Under the pieces are notes generated by a model, which worked only from the letters and a program-made list of their open reading frames with translations, searched no databases and was not told the origin of the DNA. A DNA stretch of 64,000 bases, taken from the NCBI GenBank assembly GCA_041665785.1, contig JBAYIE010000009.1, positions 1-64,000 of the forward strand, read 5' to 3'. The stretch's first letter is position 1. Each line of letters opens with the position of its first letter. The DNA comes from JBAYIE01 sp041665785 (GTDB lineage Bacteria > Bacteroidota > Bacteroidia > UKL13-3). Below are positions 24,822 through 34,445 of this stretch, piece after piece. A program made the position numbers and the translations under genes.

Positions 24822-26063
24822 TCAATCGTTGGTTTCATAGATCACCAAACCGGTGCGCAGCTTGGGTTCTATCCAGGTTGATTTAGGCGGCATAATGAGG
24901 TTTTGTTCGGCAATGGCTTTCACTTCTTCAATGCTGGTTTTGTATAAAGTTATGGCCAAATCAAATTCATGGTTATCGATGGCCTGCTGCAATACGCCAA
25001 TTCCTTTAGTCCCGTCTATAAACGAAACCCGGTTATCGGTTTTGCTGTCGTTGATCTGAAAGATGCGGTGTAACAGAAATTCTTCAACAATACTTACATC
25101 GAGTTTCTCCAATGTACCGTTTAATTGTTCGGCGTATTCGGGTTTCAATTTTAACAAATACCCATGGTGTTTAAAGTACAATCCAAACTCCTTGGGTTTA
25201 AGGGGTTGAACCGGAAGAGGTCCGCTTGGCAGAACAGTAAAATATTCGGCTACCCGATCAAGAAAATCAGGTTGTAAAACCTCTTTATCACGTATGAGCC
25301 GGTGGTATTCGTAAATATGCAATTTGGAGAAAGGAATCAGACAAACCGGAAAATAATTATGGCCACCCTCTATGGAATTGTTTTGACTGCGTTCCAACAG
25401 GCAATAAGATGCAGATCCTGCACTGCGATGATGTCCGTCGGCTATGTATAAATTAGGAACCTTTTCAAATTCGTGACGGATCAATTCCACATCAACAGGA
25501 TCACTCACTACCCACAAGTTGTGTTTTAACTGATCGGCGGAAATAAAATTGTATTCCGGAACATGGTTTTCAATATAATGATCAATTACCTGATCGATAG
25601 CTTCGGAATCGGGATAGGTAAGTAATACCGGATTTCCGAGTTGTTGAAACCAGCGGATATGATCTGCCAGTTCCTTTTGTTTGTCGGTTAAGGTGTTTTC
25701 GTGTTTGAGTATAATATTGTTGAGGTAGTCGTCGATAGCGGCACAGGCAATAATGCCGGTATAGGCATTGCTACCTTTAATTACACGGTAGATATAATAC
25801 GAATCCAGCGGATCTTTGATCAGCCAGCCTTCATGTTTGAAACGGGCAAGGTATTCGAGTCCGATGGGGAAATGTTTTTCGGGATTTTTCTTTTCTCCTT
25901 TAAAATGCAAAAATGGTTTTACTACATGCAGGTAACTGTATGGATTGTTTTGCAATTCTTCAAGTGACTTGTCACGGTTGTTCGAGTCATAGGACGGAGC
26001 TGAAACAACAGCTGCTTTATCTTTTGCTGGTCGCAGCGCTTTAAACGGTTTGATAATGGCCAT
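24822..26063 (-). CDS. DUF1015 family protein
   Basis: A 413-residue protein with the family's N-terminal IIKPFKALRPAKDKAAVVSAPSYD and the central IADGHHRSAGSASY. Function is not established. In Bacteroidota it is commonly found after serC and serA, as here (55 bases after serA on the same strand). This points to a link with serine or 3-phosphoglycerate metabolism. Confidence 0.9.
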   Translation of the reverse strand: MAIIKPFKALRPAKDKAAVVSAPSYDSNNRDKSLEELQNNPYSYLHVVKPFLHFKGEKKNPEKHFPIGLEYLARFKHEGWLIKDPLDSYYIYRVIKGSNAYTGIIACAAIDDYLNNIILKHENTLTDKQKELADHIRWFQQLGNPVLLTYPDSEAIDQVIDHYIENHVPEYNFISADQLKHNLWVVSDPVDVELIRHEFEKVPNLYIADGHHRSAGSASYCLLERSQNNSIEGGHNYFPVCLIPFSKLHIYEYHRLIRDKEVLQPDFLDRVAEYFTVLPSGPLPVQPLKPKEFGLYFKHHGYLLKLKPEYAEQLNGTLEKLDVSIVEEFLLHRIFQINDSKTDNRVSFIDGTKGIGVLQQAIDNHEFDLAITLYKTSIEEVKAIAEQNLIMPPKSTWIEPKLRTGLVIYETND

Positions 26064-26118
26064 GGGTGGTAGTTGCCGGTTTATGATTGCTTAGCTTCAA
26101 TCATTTCTAGTTTGCCAT

Positions 26119-27087
26119 TCATTTTTTAAAAAACTCCAGAACCTTCTCCGCTAATTCTATCCCGATCCGGTTTTGAGCTTCTACGGTACTTCCTCCGATA
26201 TGCGGACTCAAACTTACATGCGGGTGTTGTAAAATTTCCTGATAAACCGGAGGTTCTTTGGCAAACACATCCAGGCCGGCAAAGGCAACTTGTCCACTGT
26301 TCAATGCTTCCAGCAAGTCGTTTTCCTGAATAACACCGCCGCGTGAACAGTTGATCAAACCAACTCCTTTTTTCATCTTCTCCATTTTACCTGCATCGAT
26401 AATGGCACTGTCACCTTCGTTGAACGGAACATGAAAAGTGATAAAGTCACTGTGCGCAATAACCGATTCTTCGCTTACCGTATTGATCGTAACTTTTATG
26501 CGGGCATTGTTTTGTCCGAGAGCTGGTAAATCCAAACTCAGGTCTACACTTTCTACAAACGGGTCGAAAGCCAACACCTTCATGCCGAGTCCAACTGCTA
26601 TTTTTGCTACTTCCTGTCCGATCCGGCCAAACCCATAAACGCCCATGGTTTTGCCTTTAAGTTCTATGCCGTTGGACGCGAGTTTTTTCAGATTGCCAAA
26701 TTCACTGTTTCCTTTATCGGGCATTACCCTGTTGGTAATTTGAATAAAACGTGAACCGGAAAATATATGTGCAAAAACCAATTCGGCAACAGAAATAGAA
26801 GAAGATGCAGGGGTATTGATTACTTTAATGCCTTTGTTCTTGGCATATTCAACGTCGATATTATCCATTCCTACACCTCCACGGCCAATCAGTTTCAGGT
26901 TTGGACAAGCGTCCATCAGGTCTTTTCGCACTTTGGTTGCGCTGCGCACCAGAATTGCATCGAAGTTATTGAGTTGTGCAGGCAATTGGTCCTGCGGTAT
27001 CTTGGTGCTTTCTACATGAAATCCGGCATTCTCTAAAATAGATTTTCCGGTGGCGTCAATTCCGTCATTCGCTAATATTCGTATCAT
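26119..27087 (-). CDS. serA: D-3-phosphoglycerate dehydrogenase / D-2-hydroxyacid dehydrogenase
   Basis: A 322-residue NAD-dependent dehydrogenase of the short type without a C-terminal ACT domain. It has GRGGVGMDNID, the nucleotide-binding GVYGFGRIGQEVA, the catalytic Arg in NCSRGG, a Glu in FAKEPP and the catalytic His in SPHIGGS. It oxidises 3-phosphoglycerate, the first step of serine synthesis. It follows serC by 31 bases, so function as SerA is well supported by context. Confidence 0.93.
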   Translation of the reverse strand: MIRILANDGIDATGKSILENAGFHVESTKIPQDQLPAQLNNFDAILVRSATKVRKDLMDACPNLKLIGRGGVGMDNIDVEYAKNKGIKVINTPASSSISVAELVFAHIFSGSRFIQITNRVMPDKGNSEFGNLKKLASNGIELKGKTMGVYGFGRIGQEVAKIAVGLGMKVLAFDPFVESVDLSLDLPALGQNNARIKVTINTVSEESVIAHSDFITFHVPFNEGDSAIIDAGKMEKMKKGVGLINCSRGGVIQENDLLEALNSGQVAFAGLDVFAKEPPVYQEILQHPHVSLSPHIGGSTVEAQNRIGIELAEKVLEFFKK

Positions 27088-27118
27088 TTCAAGGGGATTA
27101 TAGTGTATGGATTTGGGT

Positions 27119-28216
27119 TTACTTTCCGGTTGCTGAAGTTTCAGTTTTCATTTTTTCAAACTCCTGCATGGTATCTACCAGAGCCTGCACACTTTCGAGC
27201 GGGAGTGCGTTATACAAAGAGGCTCGTAATCCTCCAACCGATCGGTGACCTTTCAATCCGCTCAGGTTTTTGGCTTTGCAAAATGTCAGAAATTCAGCTT
27301 CAAATTCAGGATTGTGAAGTACAAAGTTTACATTCATACGTGAGCGGTCTTCCTTTTCTACTGTTCCTTTAAAAAGTGGGTTACGGTCGATTTCGCTGTA
27401 CAACAATTCAGCTTTTGCTTTGTTGCGTGCTTCCATTTTTTCCAATCCCATTTCTTTAATCCAACGCAGCGTATGCATACATACGAAAATGGCAAATACA
27501 CTTGGCGTATTGTACATGGAGCCATTTGTAATATGTACATTGTAATCCATCATCACCGGTATTTTACGTTCGACTTTCTTTTCTAAGAAGGATTTGCGGA
27601 TTATAACAAGGGTAGTTCCGGCAGGTCCCATATTTTTCTGAGCACCGGCATAAATCATATCAAAACGTGTGGCGTCGATCGGTCGGCTAAAGATATCCGA
27701 ACTCATATCGCAAATCAACGGTACTCCTCCGGTATCAGGAAAGTCAAACATTTCCGTTCCGTAAATGGTATTGTTGGAAGTGCAATGAAAGTATTTGGCA
27801 TCGGCTGGCAAAGTGTAATTTTTAGGGATGTAGGAGAAATTTTTGTCTTCACTTGTTGCAACAACTTCTACCTGTCCGAAAATTTTAGCTTCTTTGATGG
27901 CGCGGCTGGCCCATACTCCGGTATTTACATAAGCTGCTTTTTCATTTTCTCCCAAAAAATACATGGGAATCATATCGAATTGCATACTGGCTCCGCCTTG
28001 TAAAAATAATACGGCATACTCGTCGTTTAATCCGAGGATAGATTTAACCAGATCAGTGGCTTCATTTACAACCGCTTCATATTCTTTGCTGCGATGCGAT
28101 ACTTCGATCAGTGACAAACCGGTTCCGGCAAAATTTTTGAGGGCTTCGATCGAAGCATCAATGGCTGATTGTGGTAAAATGGCTGGTCCGGCTGAAAAAT
28201 TATGTACTTTACTCAT
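27119..28216 (-). CDS. serC: Phosphoserine aminotransferase
   Basis: A 365-residue PLP enzyme making 3-phosphoserine. It begins VHNFSAGPAILPQ, has LFLQGGASMQFDMIPMN-like residues (here MIPMYF), the PLP lysine in AGAQKNMGPAGTT, and GHRSVGGLRASLYNALP at the end, all typical. The stop codon is 31 bases before serA. The gene is divergent from an outer-membrane protein gene. Confidence 0.96.
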   Translation of the reverse strand: MSKVHNFSAGPAILPQSAIDASIEALKNFAGTGLSLIEVSHRSKEYEAVVNEATDLVKSILGLNDEYAVLFLQGGASMQFDMIPMYFLGENEKAAYVNTGVWASRAIKEAKIFGQVEVVATSEDKNFSYIPKNYTLPADAKYFHCTSNNTIYGTEMFDFPDTGGVPLICDMSSDIFSRPIDATRFDMIYAGAQKNMGPAGTTLVIIRKSFLEKKVERKIPVMMDYNVHITNGSMYNTPSVFAIFVCMHTLRWIKEMGLEKMEARNKAKAELLYSEIDRNPLFKGTVEKEDRSRMNVNFVLHNPEFEAEFLTFCKAKNLSGLKGHRSVGGLRASLYNALPLESVQALVDTMQEFEKMKTETSATGK

Positions 28217-28289
28217 GATATTGCGTTAATCTTTGTGCGAAATAAATTTTAATCCCCCATTTAAGCTAATTTTTTGAATATTTTTGTTC

Positions 28290-28943
28290 ATGCTTAGTCC
28301 ATATTTAACAAGGTTTTCGGCGACTAAACACGTGATGTTTGTCATACTCGCCGTTTTCATTTCGCTGACAAGTCAGGCTCAGCGCAGGATCAAACCCATG
28401 GATCCTGAAAAAGCAGAAAAAGAAGCAGCCGCCAGTGAATATCAAAATAAATCGTGGTCAGATCGCATGGTTTATGGTGGTAATTTCATGATTTCATTCG
28501 GCAGCAATTCATCGCAGGTATTATTAGCACCATTGGTTGGGTTTAAAGTAAACGATCATTTCATGGTCGGAAGTGGCGTTACCTACATGTACTGGTCGCA
28601 AAACTATTACCTGAGAGGAAGCAGCGGTACTATTAAAATCAGCGATAATATATACGGGTTGAATTTCTTTGGAAGGCATTCCCTGTTTGGGCCTCTTTTT
28701 GTGCATGGAGAATATCAACCGATGAATTTTACCGCATATAACGGATTTGGCGATCACAAGCGCATCTGGACCAATGCTTTGTTTTTAGGAGGCGGAGTGA
28801 GTCAACAAATCGGAGACAATGGTGCCTTTTATCTCATGCTGCTTTACGATGTGCTCTGGCAAAATTACCCAAGCGATCCCTGGAGTTATCAGAAGTCGTT
28901 TCTACCATCTGCATTTGATATCCGCATGGGATTCTTTTTCTAA
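28290..28943 (+). CDS. Probable outer-membrane beta-barrel protein
   Basis: A 217-residue protein with a signal peptide (FVILAVFISLTSQAQ) and a helical acidic stretch. It continues with alternating aromatic strands (YGGNFMISFGSNSSQVLLAPLVGFKVNDHFMVGSGVTYMY is one such strand pair, shortened here to its pattern) and ends in GFFF, an aromatic barrel-type C-terminus. No homologue is recognised by name. ATG 28290 is preferred over TTG 28284. The stop overlaps the convergent rhomboid gene by 4 bases. Confidence 0.65.
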   Translation: MLSPYLTRFSATKHVMFVILAVFISLTSQAQRRIKPMDPEKAEKEAAASEYQNKSWSDRMVYGGNFMISFGSNSSQVLLAPLVGFKVNDHFMVGSGVTYMYWSQNYYLRGSSGTIKISDNIYGLNFFGRHSLFGPLFVHGEYQPMNFTAYNGFGDHKRIWTNALFLGGGVSQQIGDNGAFYLMLLYDVLWQNYPSDPWSYQKSFLPSAFDIRMGFFF

Positions 28944-29548
28944 TTCAGCATCAGCAATTGCCTTATAAAAACCAGAAACAAAGCCGGCTTAAAGGCAATC
29001 GGAAAGAGTATTCCGTAAAGTGCTCCATAAAAGTGAGCTTCATGATTGATATGATCGCCTTCTTTTTTACTCATATAATACGAGTAAATCAAATAGGCAA
29101 CGCCCAACAATATTCCCGGTAATCCCAAAATACCGTAGAGGTAAATTTTAGCGTAAGGATTAAATATAAGGGTTGTAAACAACACAGCGGATACTGCTCC
29201 GGATGCACCCAATGAACGGTAGGTAGGACTGTTTTGATATTTATAATACGTCGACACATTGGCAGCAAAAATTCCGGAAATATACAGCATCAGATACAAG
29301 ACGGTAGACTTTGATCCAAATGCATAACTGTAATACATTTCTGTTGCCTGTCCGAACGAGTACAACACAAACATGTTGATAAACAAATGCAGGAAGTCGC
29401 TGTGCAACAGGCCACAGGTAACAAATCTCCACCATTCCTTATTTTGCTTGATTGCCAGTGGATCGAAGATTAGTTTTGAAGTAACCGTATTGTTGTAAAA
29501 CCCGATAAAACTTACCAGGGTTGTAATCAAAATGAGTATAATCGTCAT
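28940..29548 (-). CDS. Rhomboid family intramembrane serine protease
   Basis: A 202-residue six-helix protein. It has WWRFVTCGLLHSDFLHLFINM (WR motif and the helix-2 His-Asn region), the catalytic serine in RSLGASGAVS, and the catalytic histidine in HEAHFYGALYG. It cleaves transmembrane segments of other proteins. The start is ATG 29548; an 86-residue upstream extension of the frame would run antisense through the neighbouring phosphoesterase gene and is not credible. Confidence 0.92.
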   Translation of the reverse strand: MTIILILITTLVSFIGFYNNTVTSKLIFDPLAIKQNKEWWRFVTCGLLHSDFLHLFINMFVLYSFGQATEMYYSYAFGSKSTVLYLMLYISGIFAANVSTYYKYQNSPTYRSLGASGAVSAVLFTTLIFNPYAKIYLYGILGLPGILLGVAYLIYSYYMSKKEGDHINHEAHFYGALYGILFPIAFKPALFLVFIRQLLMLN

Positions 29549-29560
29549 TGCTGCAAGTAT

Positions 29561-30052
29561 ATGCTTAAAGTAGGAATTCTTTCCGATACCCATGGGACCA
29601 TTCCACCCGGATTGTTCTCTTTTTTTGAATCCTGCGATGAATTGTGGCATGCCGGCGATTGGGGGAATATAGAAACCGTAAATGCCTTGCAACAATTTAA
29701 ACCGGTAAGGGGCGTTTTTGGAAATATTGATTCGCAGGAGATCCGAAGCCTGTTTCCGTTGGTGAATACCTTTGAAGTGGAGTCGGTGAAAGTATGTATG
29801 AGTCATATCGGTGGGTATCCCGGAAAGTATAATCCGGCATTCCGGTCAGCATTTCGCAGGGTTAAACCCGACCTGGTCATTTGCGGGCATTCGCATATTT
29901 TAAGAGTGATGAAAGATCAACAGGAAAATTGCATGTTTTTTAATCCGGGAGCTGCCGGAAAGGAAGGCTTTCACAAGGTTTGTACCGCTTTACGTCTCAA
30001 GATTGAAGGGAAGAGGTTGTACGATTTGGAGGTGTGGGAAACTAAAAAGTGA
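29561..30052 (+). CDS. YfcE/MJ0936 family metallophosphoesterase
   Basis: A 163-residue calcineurin-like phosphodiesterase: GILSDTHG, WHAGDWG, GVFGNID, ICGHSH and a final NPGAAGKEG. These are the metal ligands of the family in order. Relatives hydrolyse simple phosphodiesters such as bis-pNPP; the natural substrate is unclear. It is divergent from the rhomboid gene with 12 bases between start codons. Confidence 0.92.
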   Translation: MLKVGILSDTHGTIPPGLFSFFESCDELWHAGDWGNIETVNALQQFKPVRGVFGNIDSQEIRSLFPLVNTFEVESVKVCMSHIGGYPGKYNPAFRSAFRRVKPDLVICGHSHILRVMKDQQENCMFFNPGAAGKEGFHKVCTALRLKIEGKRLYDLEVWETKK

Positions 30053-30070
30053 AGGGTGCATGCAACCTTC
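30051..30070 (+). terminator. Weak near-palindromic stem after the phosphoesterase
   Basis: GAAGG and TGCA pair with TGCA and CCTTC with one mismatch and no real loop, followed by TTTC. It could be a weak terminator. Confidence 0.3.
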
Positions 30071-30160
30071 TTTCAAGGAGGTGTTGTCTTAACAGGAAAA
30101 AGTACTATTTTTCGCCCTTGAATTGGCCCGGCGAATTCAACCTATTTTGAAAAATTCTTT

Positions 30161-32428
30161 ATGAAAAAACTTTTATTAAGTGCGTTAGCCTTTCTTTTCA
30201 CAGGAGTTTCCCTGCTTCAGGCACAGCAACCTTGTGGAACAGACGAACATTTAAAACAGCAGCTTCATGCTGATCCGACTTTGCAGCAGGCACATGCTGC
30301 TTTTGAAGCGGCGTTTCGTGAAGCCATGAAATCGTATAACCCCGAAGATTATAAAACCAATTCGTACGGAAAGGCCAGTGCACCAATATATATTATACCG
30401 GTTGTGGTGCATGTACTGCATCAGTACGGTTCTGAAAATATTTCGGATGCCCAGGTTAAAAGCGAGATCAGCCAGTTGAACAAAAGTTTCCGCAAGCTGA
30501 ACAGCGATACAGGAAATGTTCGTCCGGTTTTTAAAGATCTGGCCGCTGATGCCCGTGTAGAATTCCGTTTGGCACGCAAAGACCCGCAAGGCGATTTGTG
30601 CAACGGTATCGTGCGTTATTACAGCCTCAATACCACCAAAGGCAATGATGAACTGAAGAAGAAAAGCGTTTGGGATTCCAAAAGATATTTCAATATATGG
30701 GTAGTTAATACCATTAATCGCGGAGGTGGAATCGGAGTGGCAGGATACGCACAATTTCCATTTTTTGCAGGTGGAGCCGGAAGTGCTAAAACCGACGGAA
30801 TCATGGTTATTCATAATGAATTTGGAAATATTGGAACTTCAAACCCCGGACAAACCATTAATGTAACCACATCAAGCCACGAATCGGGACACTGGTTGGG
30901 GCTGTATCATCCATTTCAGGGTGATAGCTGCGATCTGGAAAACGATGGGGTAGATGATACTCCGCCAACTTTCTTCCGTCCTTCTGTTACAGAGCCTTTG
31001 CGTAATCGTTGCAACAATCCGAACTTCAATTCTTGCGTGGTCGACAATCCTGACTTGCCTGATCAACAGGAAAACATAATGGATTATTTTATCGGTTCAT
31101 GTGCAAGCAATATGTTTACCCTTGGTCAGGTAGCCCGTATGCATTTCTGCCTTAATAATTACCGGCCTGAATTGTGGTCGGCTGAAAACCTGGTTAGAAC
31201 AGGTACGGATGATGCCACCTTTGGCACCATCAATACAGCTCCTCCGATAGCAGAGTTTAATATGCATCCCAATGCAGGCATCAAAACCTTCAGAACCTGC
31301 GTAAATAAATCCGTATCGTTCCGCGATAATTCATATAACAGTACTGTTTCCAGCTGGGCCTGGGAATTTGGCGAGGGTGCGAATCCTGCAACAGCTACTG
31401 TTCAAAATCCTTCATCGGTTATTTACACAACACCCGGCTATAAAACCGTAACATTAACCGTAACCGGACCCAATGGTACATCCACCAAGGTGCGCGAAAG
31501 CTATATATATGTAGAAGCTGCCACTGAGTCAGCTTCCGGTTCATTCCATACAGCCGATTGGGATTACGAGAACAACTTTTTGGCTAAAGGCTGGTATTTT
31601 GAAAACGAACTTGATTTTGGAAGATGGGAGCGAGTAACAGGAATTGCCTACGATGGCAATGCATCGTTGCGCCTGAATGCACAAACCACCAGTTATGGAT
31701 TTAATTATTCCCTGGTTTCACCTTCTTACAACCTCGTTGATGCACCTAATCCGTATATCACGTTTAATTATTCATTTGCACCAAACCTTACTCCACTTAC
31801 TATTGGCGGTAACAATACCACCGGTGATTCGCAGGATGGATTGGTTGTATATGTGTCTACTGATTGCGGAAGAACATGGGCACAGCGTTTCAAAGTTTCA
31901 GGAAATACAGGCAATCCGGCCTTGTTAAATCCAATGAGCACCTTACCTACAAGTGGTGGTACTTCAGGTATTCCCAGCTCTGTAACCTTTACACCTTCGT
32001 CCAAAGACCAATGGAAAGGTGTTACCGTACAGGGAGCTTCCAATATCAGTAAGGAAAGCAATATCCGGTTCAAAATTTCATTCAATGCAGCAGGAGGTAA
32101 TCATTTTTACATCGATAACCTGATGATTGGAATGAGCACCGGAATCAATGATATTACCGACAGGGAGTTGAAATTTACAGCCTTCCCGAATCCATTCAAT
32201 TTGTCTACTACTCTTTCGTATTTTATGCCTGAGCGTGCAGGTGTAAAGGTGGAATTGTTCGACATTCTTGGTAAGCATACTGCCACTTTGTTTGAAGGCA
32301 ATCAGGACGCAGGTAAACAGGAGATTCAGCTGGATCGCAGTCAGTATAACCTGACCAGTGGCATCTACTTTGTAAAACTCTCGGTTAACGGTGGCGCAGC
32401 ATACTCATATAAACTGATTCTGAATTAG
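30161..32428 (+). CDS. Secreted M43-family zinc metalloprotease with PKD and T9SS sorting domains
   Basis: A 755-residue protein. Signal peptide (about 1-21, ending LQAQ). Pappalysin-type catalytic domain with the zinc motif HESGHWLGLYH (His240, Glu241, His244, His250) and a Met-turn near NIMDYF. PKD domain about 385-450 (WEFGEGANP, YTTPGYKTVTLTV). Jelly-roll-like region about 455-660. T9SS sorting domain from AFPNPF. Exported by T9SS; likely degrades extracellular protein. The 5' gap of about 100 bases should hold the promoter (TATTTTTCG near 30110). Confidence 0.93.
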   Translation: MKKLLLSALAFLFTGVSLLQAQQPCGTDEHLKQQLHADPTLQQAHAAFEAAFREAMKSYNPEDYKTNSYGKASAPIYIIPVVVHVLHQYGSENISDAQVKSEISQLNKSFRKLNSDTGNVRPVFKDLAADARVEFRLARKDPQGDLCNGIVRYYSLNTTKGNDELKKKSVWDSKRYFNIWVVNTINRGGGIGVAGYAQFPFFAGGAGSAKTDGIMVIHNEFGNIGTSNPGQTINVTTSSHESGHWLGLYHPFQGDSCDLENDGVDDTPPTFFRPSVTEPLRNRCNNPNFNSCVVDNPDLPDQQENIMDYFIGSCASNMFTLGQVARMHFCLNNYRPELWSAENLVRTGTDDATFGTINTAPPIAEFNMHPNAGIKTFRTCVNKSVSFRDNSYNSTVSSWAWEFGEGANPATATVQNPSSVIYTTPGYKTVTLTVTGPNGTSTKVRESYIYVEAATESASGSFHTADWDYENNFLAKGWYFENELDFGRWERVTGIAYDGNASLRLNAQTTSYGFNYSLVSPSYNLVDAPNPYITFNYSFAPNLTPLTIGGNNTTGDSQDGLVVYVSTDCGRTWAQRFKVSGNTGNPALLNPMSTLPTSGGTSGIPSSVTFTPSSKDQWKGVTVQGASNISKESNIRFKISFNAAGGNHFYIDNLMIGMSTGINDITDRELKFTAFPNPFNLSTTLSYFMPERAGVKVELFDILGKHTATLFEGNQDAGKQEIQLDRSQYNLTSGIYFVKLSVNGGAAYSYKLILN

Positions 32429-32453
32429 TTCTGAAGTGAAAAGGGTGCTTCAT

Positions 32454-32484
32454 TTTGCAAATTGGAGTATTACATGTATATTGC
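32454..32484 (+). promoter_or_regulatory. Promoter of the small lipoprotein gene (-33 TTTG, 19-base spacer, -7 TATATTGC)
   Basis: TTTG at 32454-32457 is separated by exactly 19 bases from TATATTGC at 32477-32484, close to the Bacteroidota consensus TTTG-N19-TAnnTTTG. The ATG is 20 bases downstream. Confidence 0.5.
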
Positions 32485-32503
32485 AACTACTTAAACCATT
32501 ACC

Positions 32504-33025
32504 ATGAAAAAAATAAATGTATTCATTGCTATTTCCCTGATGCTGATCGGTTTCGTTGCCTGCGAAGACAAGAAGGATGATGAGCCGGTACCTACAACTA
32601 CTACTACAGGTGGAACAACTGGTGGAACAACCGGAAATAACGCAGTGGTAGCTACCTACAATACACTTGTTATAAATGATACTTTATATGAAGTAACCGC
32701 ATACGGAAATCCTCAAGCACCGGATTACTCCTTTTATGCTGTATACTTTGATTCTTCCAGAACCATTGATGTACGTGCATTGTTCACTCCAAAACCAGCT
32801 ACAACAAAGTCATTCACCATTATACCGGGAGCTCCTGCAACGGATGATAAAACTCAATTGACGCTAACTTACGATCAGGTAATCAATTACAATGCAGTTA
32901 GCGGAGGTACAGTGGATGTTACGGTTAATCTTGACAGTACCATTATTAAGTTCAATAATGTTAAATTCAGCAAAGCCGGATCAGCACAAAAGATTGTGTC
33001 CGGATATTATGCAATAGAAAACTAA
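32504..33025 (+). CDS. Small lipoprotein of unknown function
   Basis: A 173-residue protein with a lipoprotein signal ending LIGFVAC (Cys about 20). An acidic stretch EDKKDDEPVP follows, then a Thr/Gly-rich linker of TTGG repeats, and a beta-rich domain of about 125 residues. The acidic residues right after the lipidated cysteine resemble the surface-export signal of Bacteroidota lipoproteins. No family is recognised. A promoter and a strong terminator frame it as a single-gene unit. Confidence 0.7.
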   Translation: MKKINVFIAISLMLIGFVACEDKKDDEPVPTTTTTGGTTGGTTGNNAVVATYNTLVINDTLYEVTAYGNPQAPDYSFYAVYFDSSRTIDVRALFTPKPATTKSFTIIPGAPATDDKTQLTLTYDQVINYNAVSGGTVDVTVNLDSTIIKFNNVKFSKAGSAQKIVSGYYAIEN

Positions 33026-33046
33026 TCGTTCGCTTATAAGATCTTG

Positions 33047-33074
33047 AAACGGAGGGTTATTTTACCCTCCGTTT
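33047..33074 (+). terminator. Terminator after the small lipoprotein gene
   Basis: An 11-base perfect stem (AAACGGAGGGT with its complement) and a 6-base loop, beginning 21 bases after the stop codon and followed by CTGTTT. Confidence 0.8.
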
Positions 33075-33094
33075 CTGTTTAAAGCGGGTTCAAT

Positions 33095-33883
33095 ATGTCG
33101 GAATCAATTTCCATAAACCTTATTGGAGCAGGCAATGTGGCCACCTTATTGGGGGAGGCATTTTCTGCAAACGGAATATCTGTACTTGCTGTTTGCAGCC
33201 GGCATTCCGAAAAAGCGGCAATGCTGGCAGCAAAAATAAACTGCAGCAGCACAACGGAGATATCCAAACTTTCGCCTGAAGCAACATTCAATTTCATTGC
33301 AGTGAGCGACCAGGCCATATCTGATATCGCAACAAACATAAACAATACGGGCATCTGGGTGCACACTTCCGGCATAACACCCCTAGCCGTATTGCATCCG
33401 GAGCAGAGGAAATGTGGAGTTTTTTATCCGTTACAATCCATAACTGCTGACTCCAGACCGCCATGCAGTGAAATTCCCTTTCTGATTGAAGGAAGCGACC
33501 CTGAAGTAACAGATCGTTTGCAAGCTTTAGCAAACAAAATTGGATCTCCCGGCCGTAACATGGATTCAGCAGACAGAAAGTATGCTCATCTGGCTGCAGT
33601 TTTTATCAATAATTTCAGCAACCACATGGCTGTAATTGCAGCAGAATTGCTTCGGGAGAAAAATATTCCGGTGGATTTGTACCATCCTTTAATCCGTGAA
33701 ACTGCACGAAAACTGATGGTAATGGATCCCCTGCTGGCTCAAACCGGTCCTGCCCGGCGTAATGATTTAAACACACTCGAACAGCATAAATTATTGCTCA
33801 AAGACCATCCGCATTTTTTGCATATTTACGAACAAATCAGCGAGAGCATAAGACACTTCAGACCGGATGAAGAAACCCAATAA
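33095..33883 (+). CDS. DUF2520 Rossmann-fold protein
   Basis: A 262-residue protein with an N-terminal NAD(P)-binding loop LIGAGNVATLLG and a C-terminal helical DUF2520 region (AAVFINNFSNHM, HPLIRETARK). The architecture resembles 3-hydroxyisobutyrate and ketopantoate reductase relatives. The reaction is unknown. The kdsC gene follows at 34 bases, a pairing often seen in Bacteroidota. Confidence 0.88.
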   Translation: MSESISINLIGAGNVATLLGEAFSANGISVLAVCSRHSEKAAMLAAKINCSSTTEISKLSPEATFNFIAVSDQAISDIATNINNTGIWVHTSGITPLAVLHPEQRKCGVFYPLQSITADSRPPCSEIPFLIEGSDPEVTDRLQALANKIGSPGRNMDSADRKYAHLAAVFINNFSNHMAVIAAELLREKNIPVDLYHPLIRETARKLMVMDPLLAQTGPARRNDLNTLEQHKLLLKDHPHFLHIYEQISESIRHFRPDEETQ

Positions 33884-33894
33884 ACAAGAGAAAA

Positions 33895-33902
33895 TACCTT
33901 TG
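33895..33902 (+). promoter_or_regulatory. Possible -7 box (TACCTTTG) before kdsC
   Basis: A perfect TAnnTTTG match 15 bases before the kdsC start, in the short gap after the DUF2520 gene. The -33 element is not evident. Confidence 0.35.
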
Positions 33903-33917
33903 TAGAAAAGATACACC

Positions 33918-34445
33918 ATGGAAAATTATTTATCGCACCTGCACCTGATTCGTTGTTTTATATTCGATGTTGATGGTGTATTGACAGATGGGAAAGTACT
34001 GGCTTTGGAAAGTGGAGAACAAGCCCGTGGTTTTTTGGTGAAAGACGGTTACGCCATTGAACTGGCATTGAAATCAGGATACCATGTTGCCGTGATTTCC
34101 GGCGGGGCACAGGTTGGAGTTCAAAAACGACTCGAATTTTTAAAAGTGAATCCCATTTATTTGGGGGTGAAAAACAAGGTTGACCAATTTAATCAGGTAT
34201 GCAGTGATTTGAAGATTCAACCCGATCAGGTTTTGTATATGGGTGATGACTGGCCCGATTTTGAAGTGATGCAACTTGCCGGAATTCCTGCATGTCCGGC
34301 TGATGCTGTACCAGAAATCAAAAATATTTCGTTATATGTTTCAGGCCACAAGGGAGGTGAAGGTTGTGTACGCGATGTGATCGAAAAAGTGTTGAAGGCT
34401 CAAGACAATTTTCATCCAACCGGCAAACTGAGTATCAATAACTGA
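33918..34445 (+). CDS. kdsC: KdsC-type HAD phosphatase (KDO-8-phosphate phosphatase)
   Basis: A 175-residue HAD phosphatase of the cap-less, tetrameric KdsC type: FIFDVDGVLTDG (nucleophile Asp), KDGYAIELAL, VISGG, KNKVDQF and MGDDWPDFEVM. It dephosphorylates KDO-8-phosphate for lipopolysaccharide core synthesis; the related N-acylneuraminate cytidylyltransferase-linked phosphatases look alike. It overlaps the next gene by one base. Confidence 0.87.
   Translation: MENYLSHLHLIRCFIFDVDGVLTDGKVLALESGEQARGFLVKDGYAIELALKSGYHVAVISGGAQVGVQKRLEFLKVNPIYLGVKNKVDQFNQVCSDLKIQPDQVLYMGDDWPDFEVMQLAGIPACPADAVPEIKNISLYVSGHKGGEGCVRDVIEKVLKAQDNFHPTGKLSINN

Noticed and set aside
28229..28237. TAATCTTTG as a -7 box for the outer-membrane protein gene
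   Set aside because: It has three instead of two bases between TA and TTTG and no -33 element, so support is too weak.
28940..29806. Rhomboid gene extended to 29806
   Set aside because: The additional 86 codons run antisense through the phosphoesterase gene and lack family similarity; the ATG at 29548 fits the first helix.
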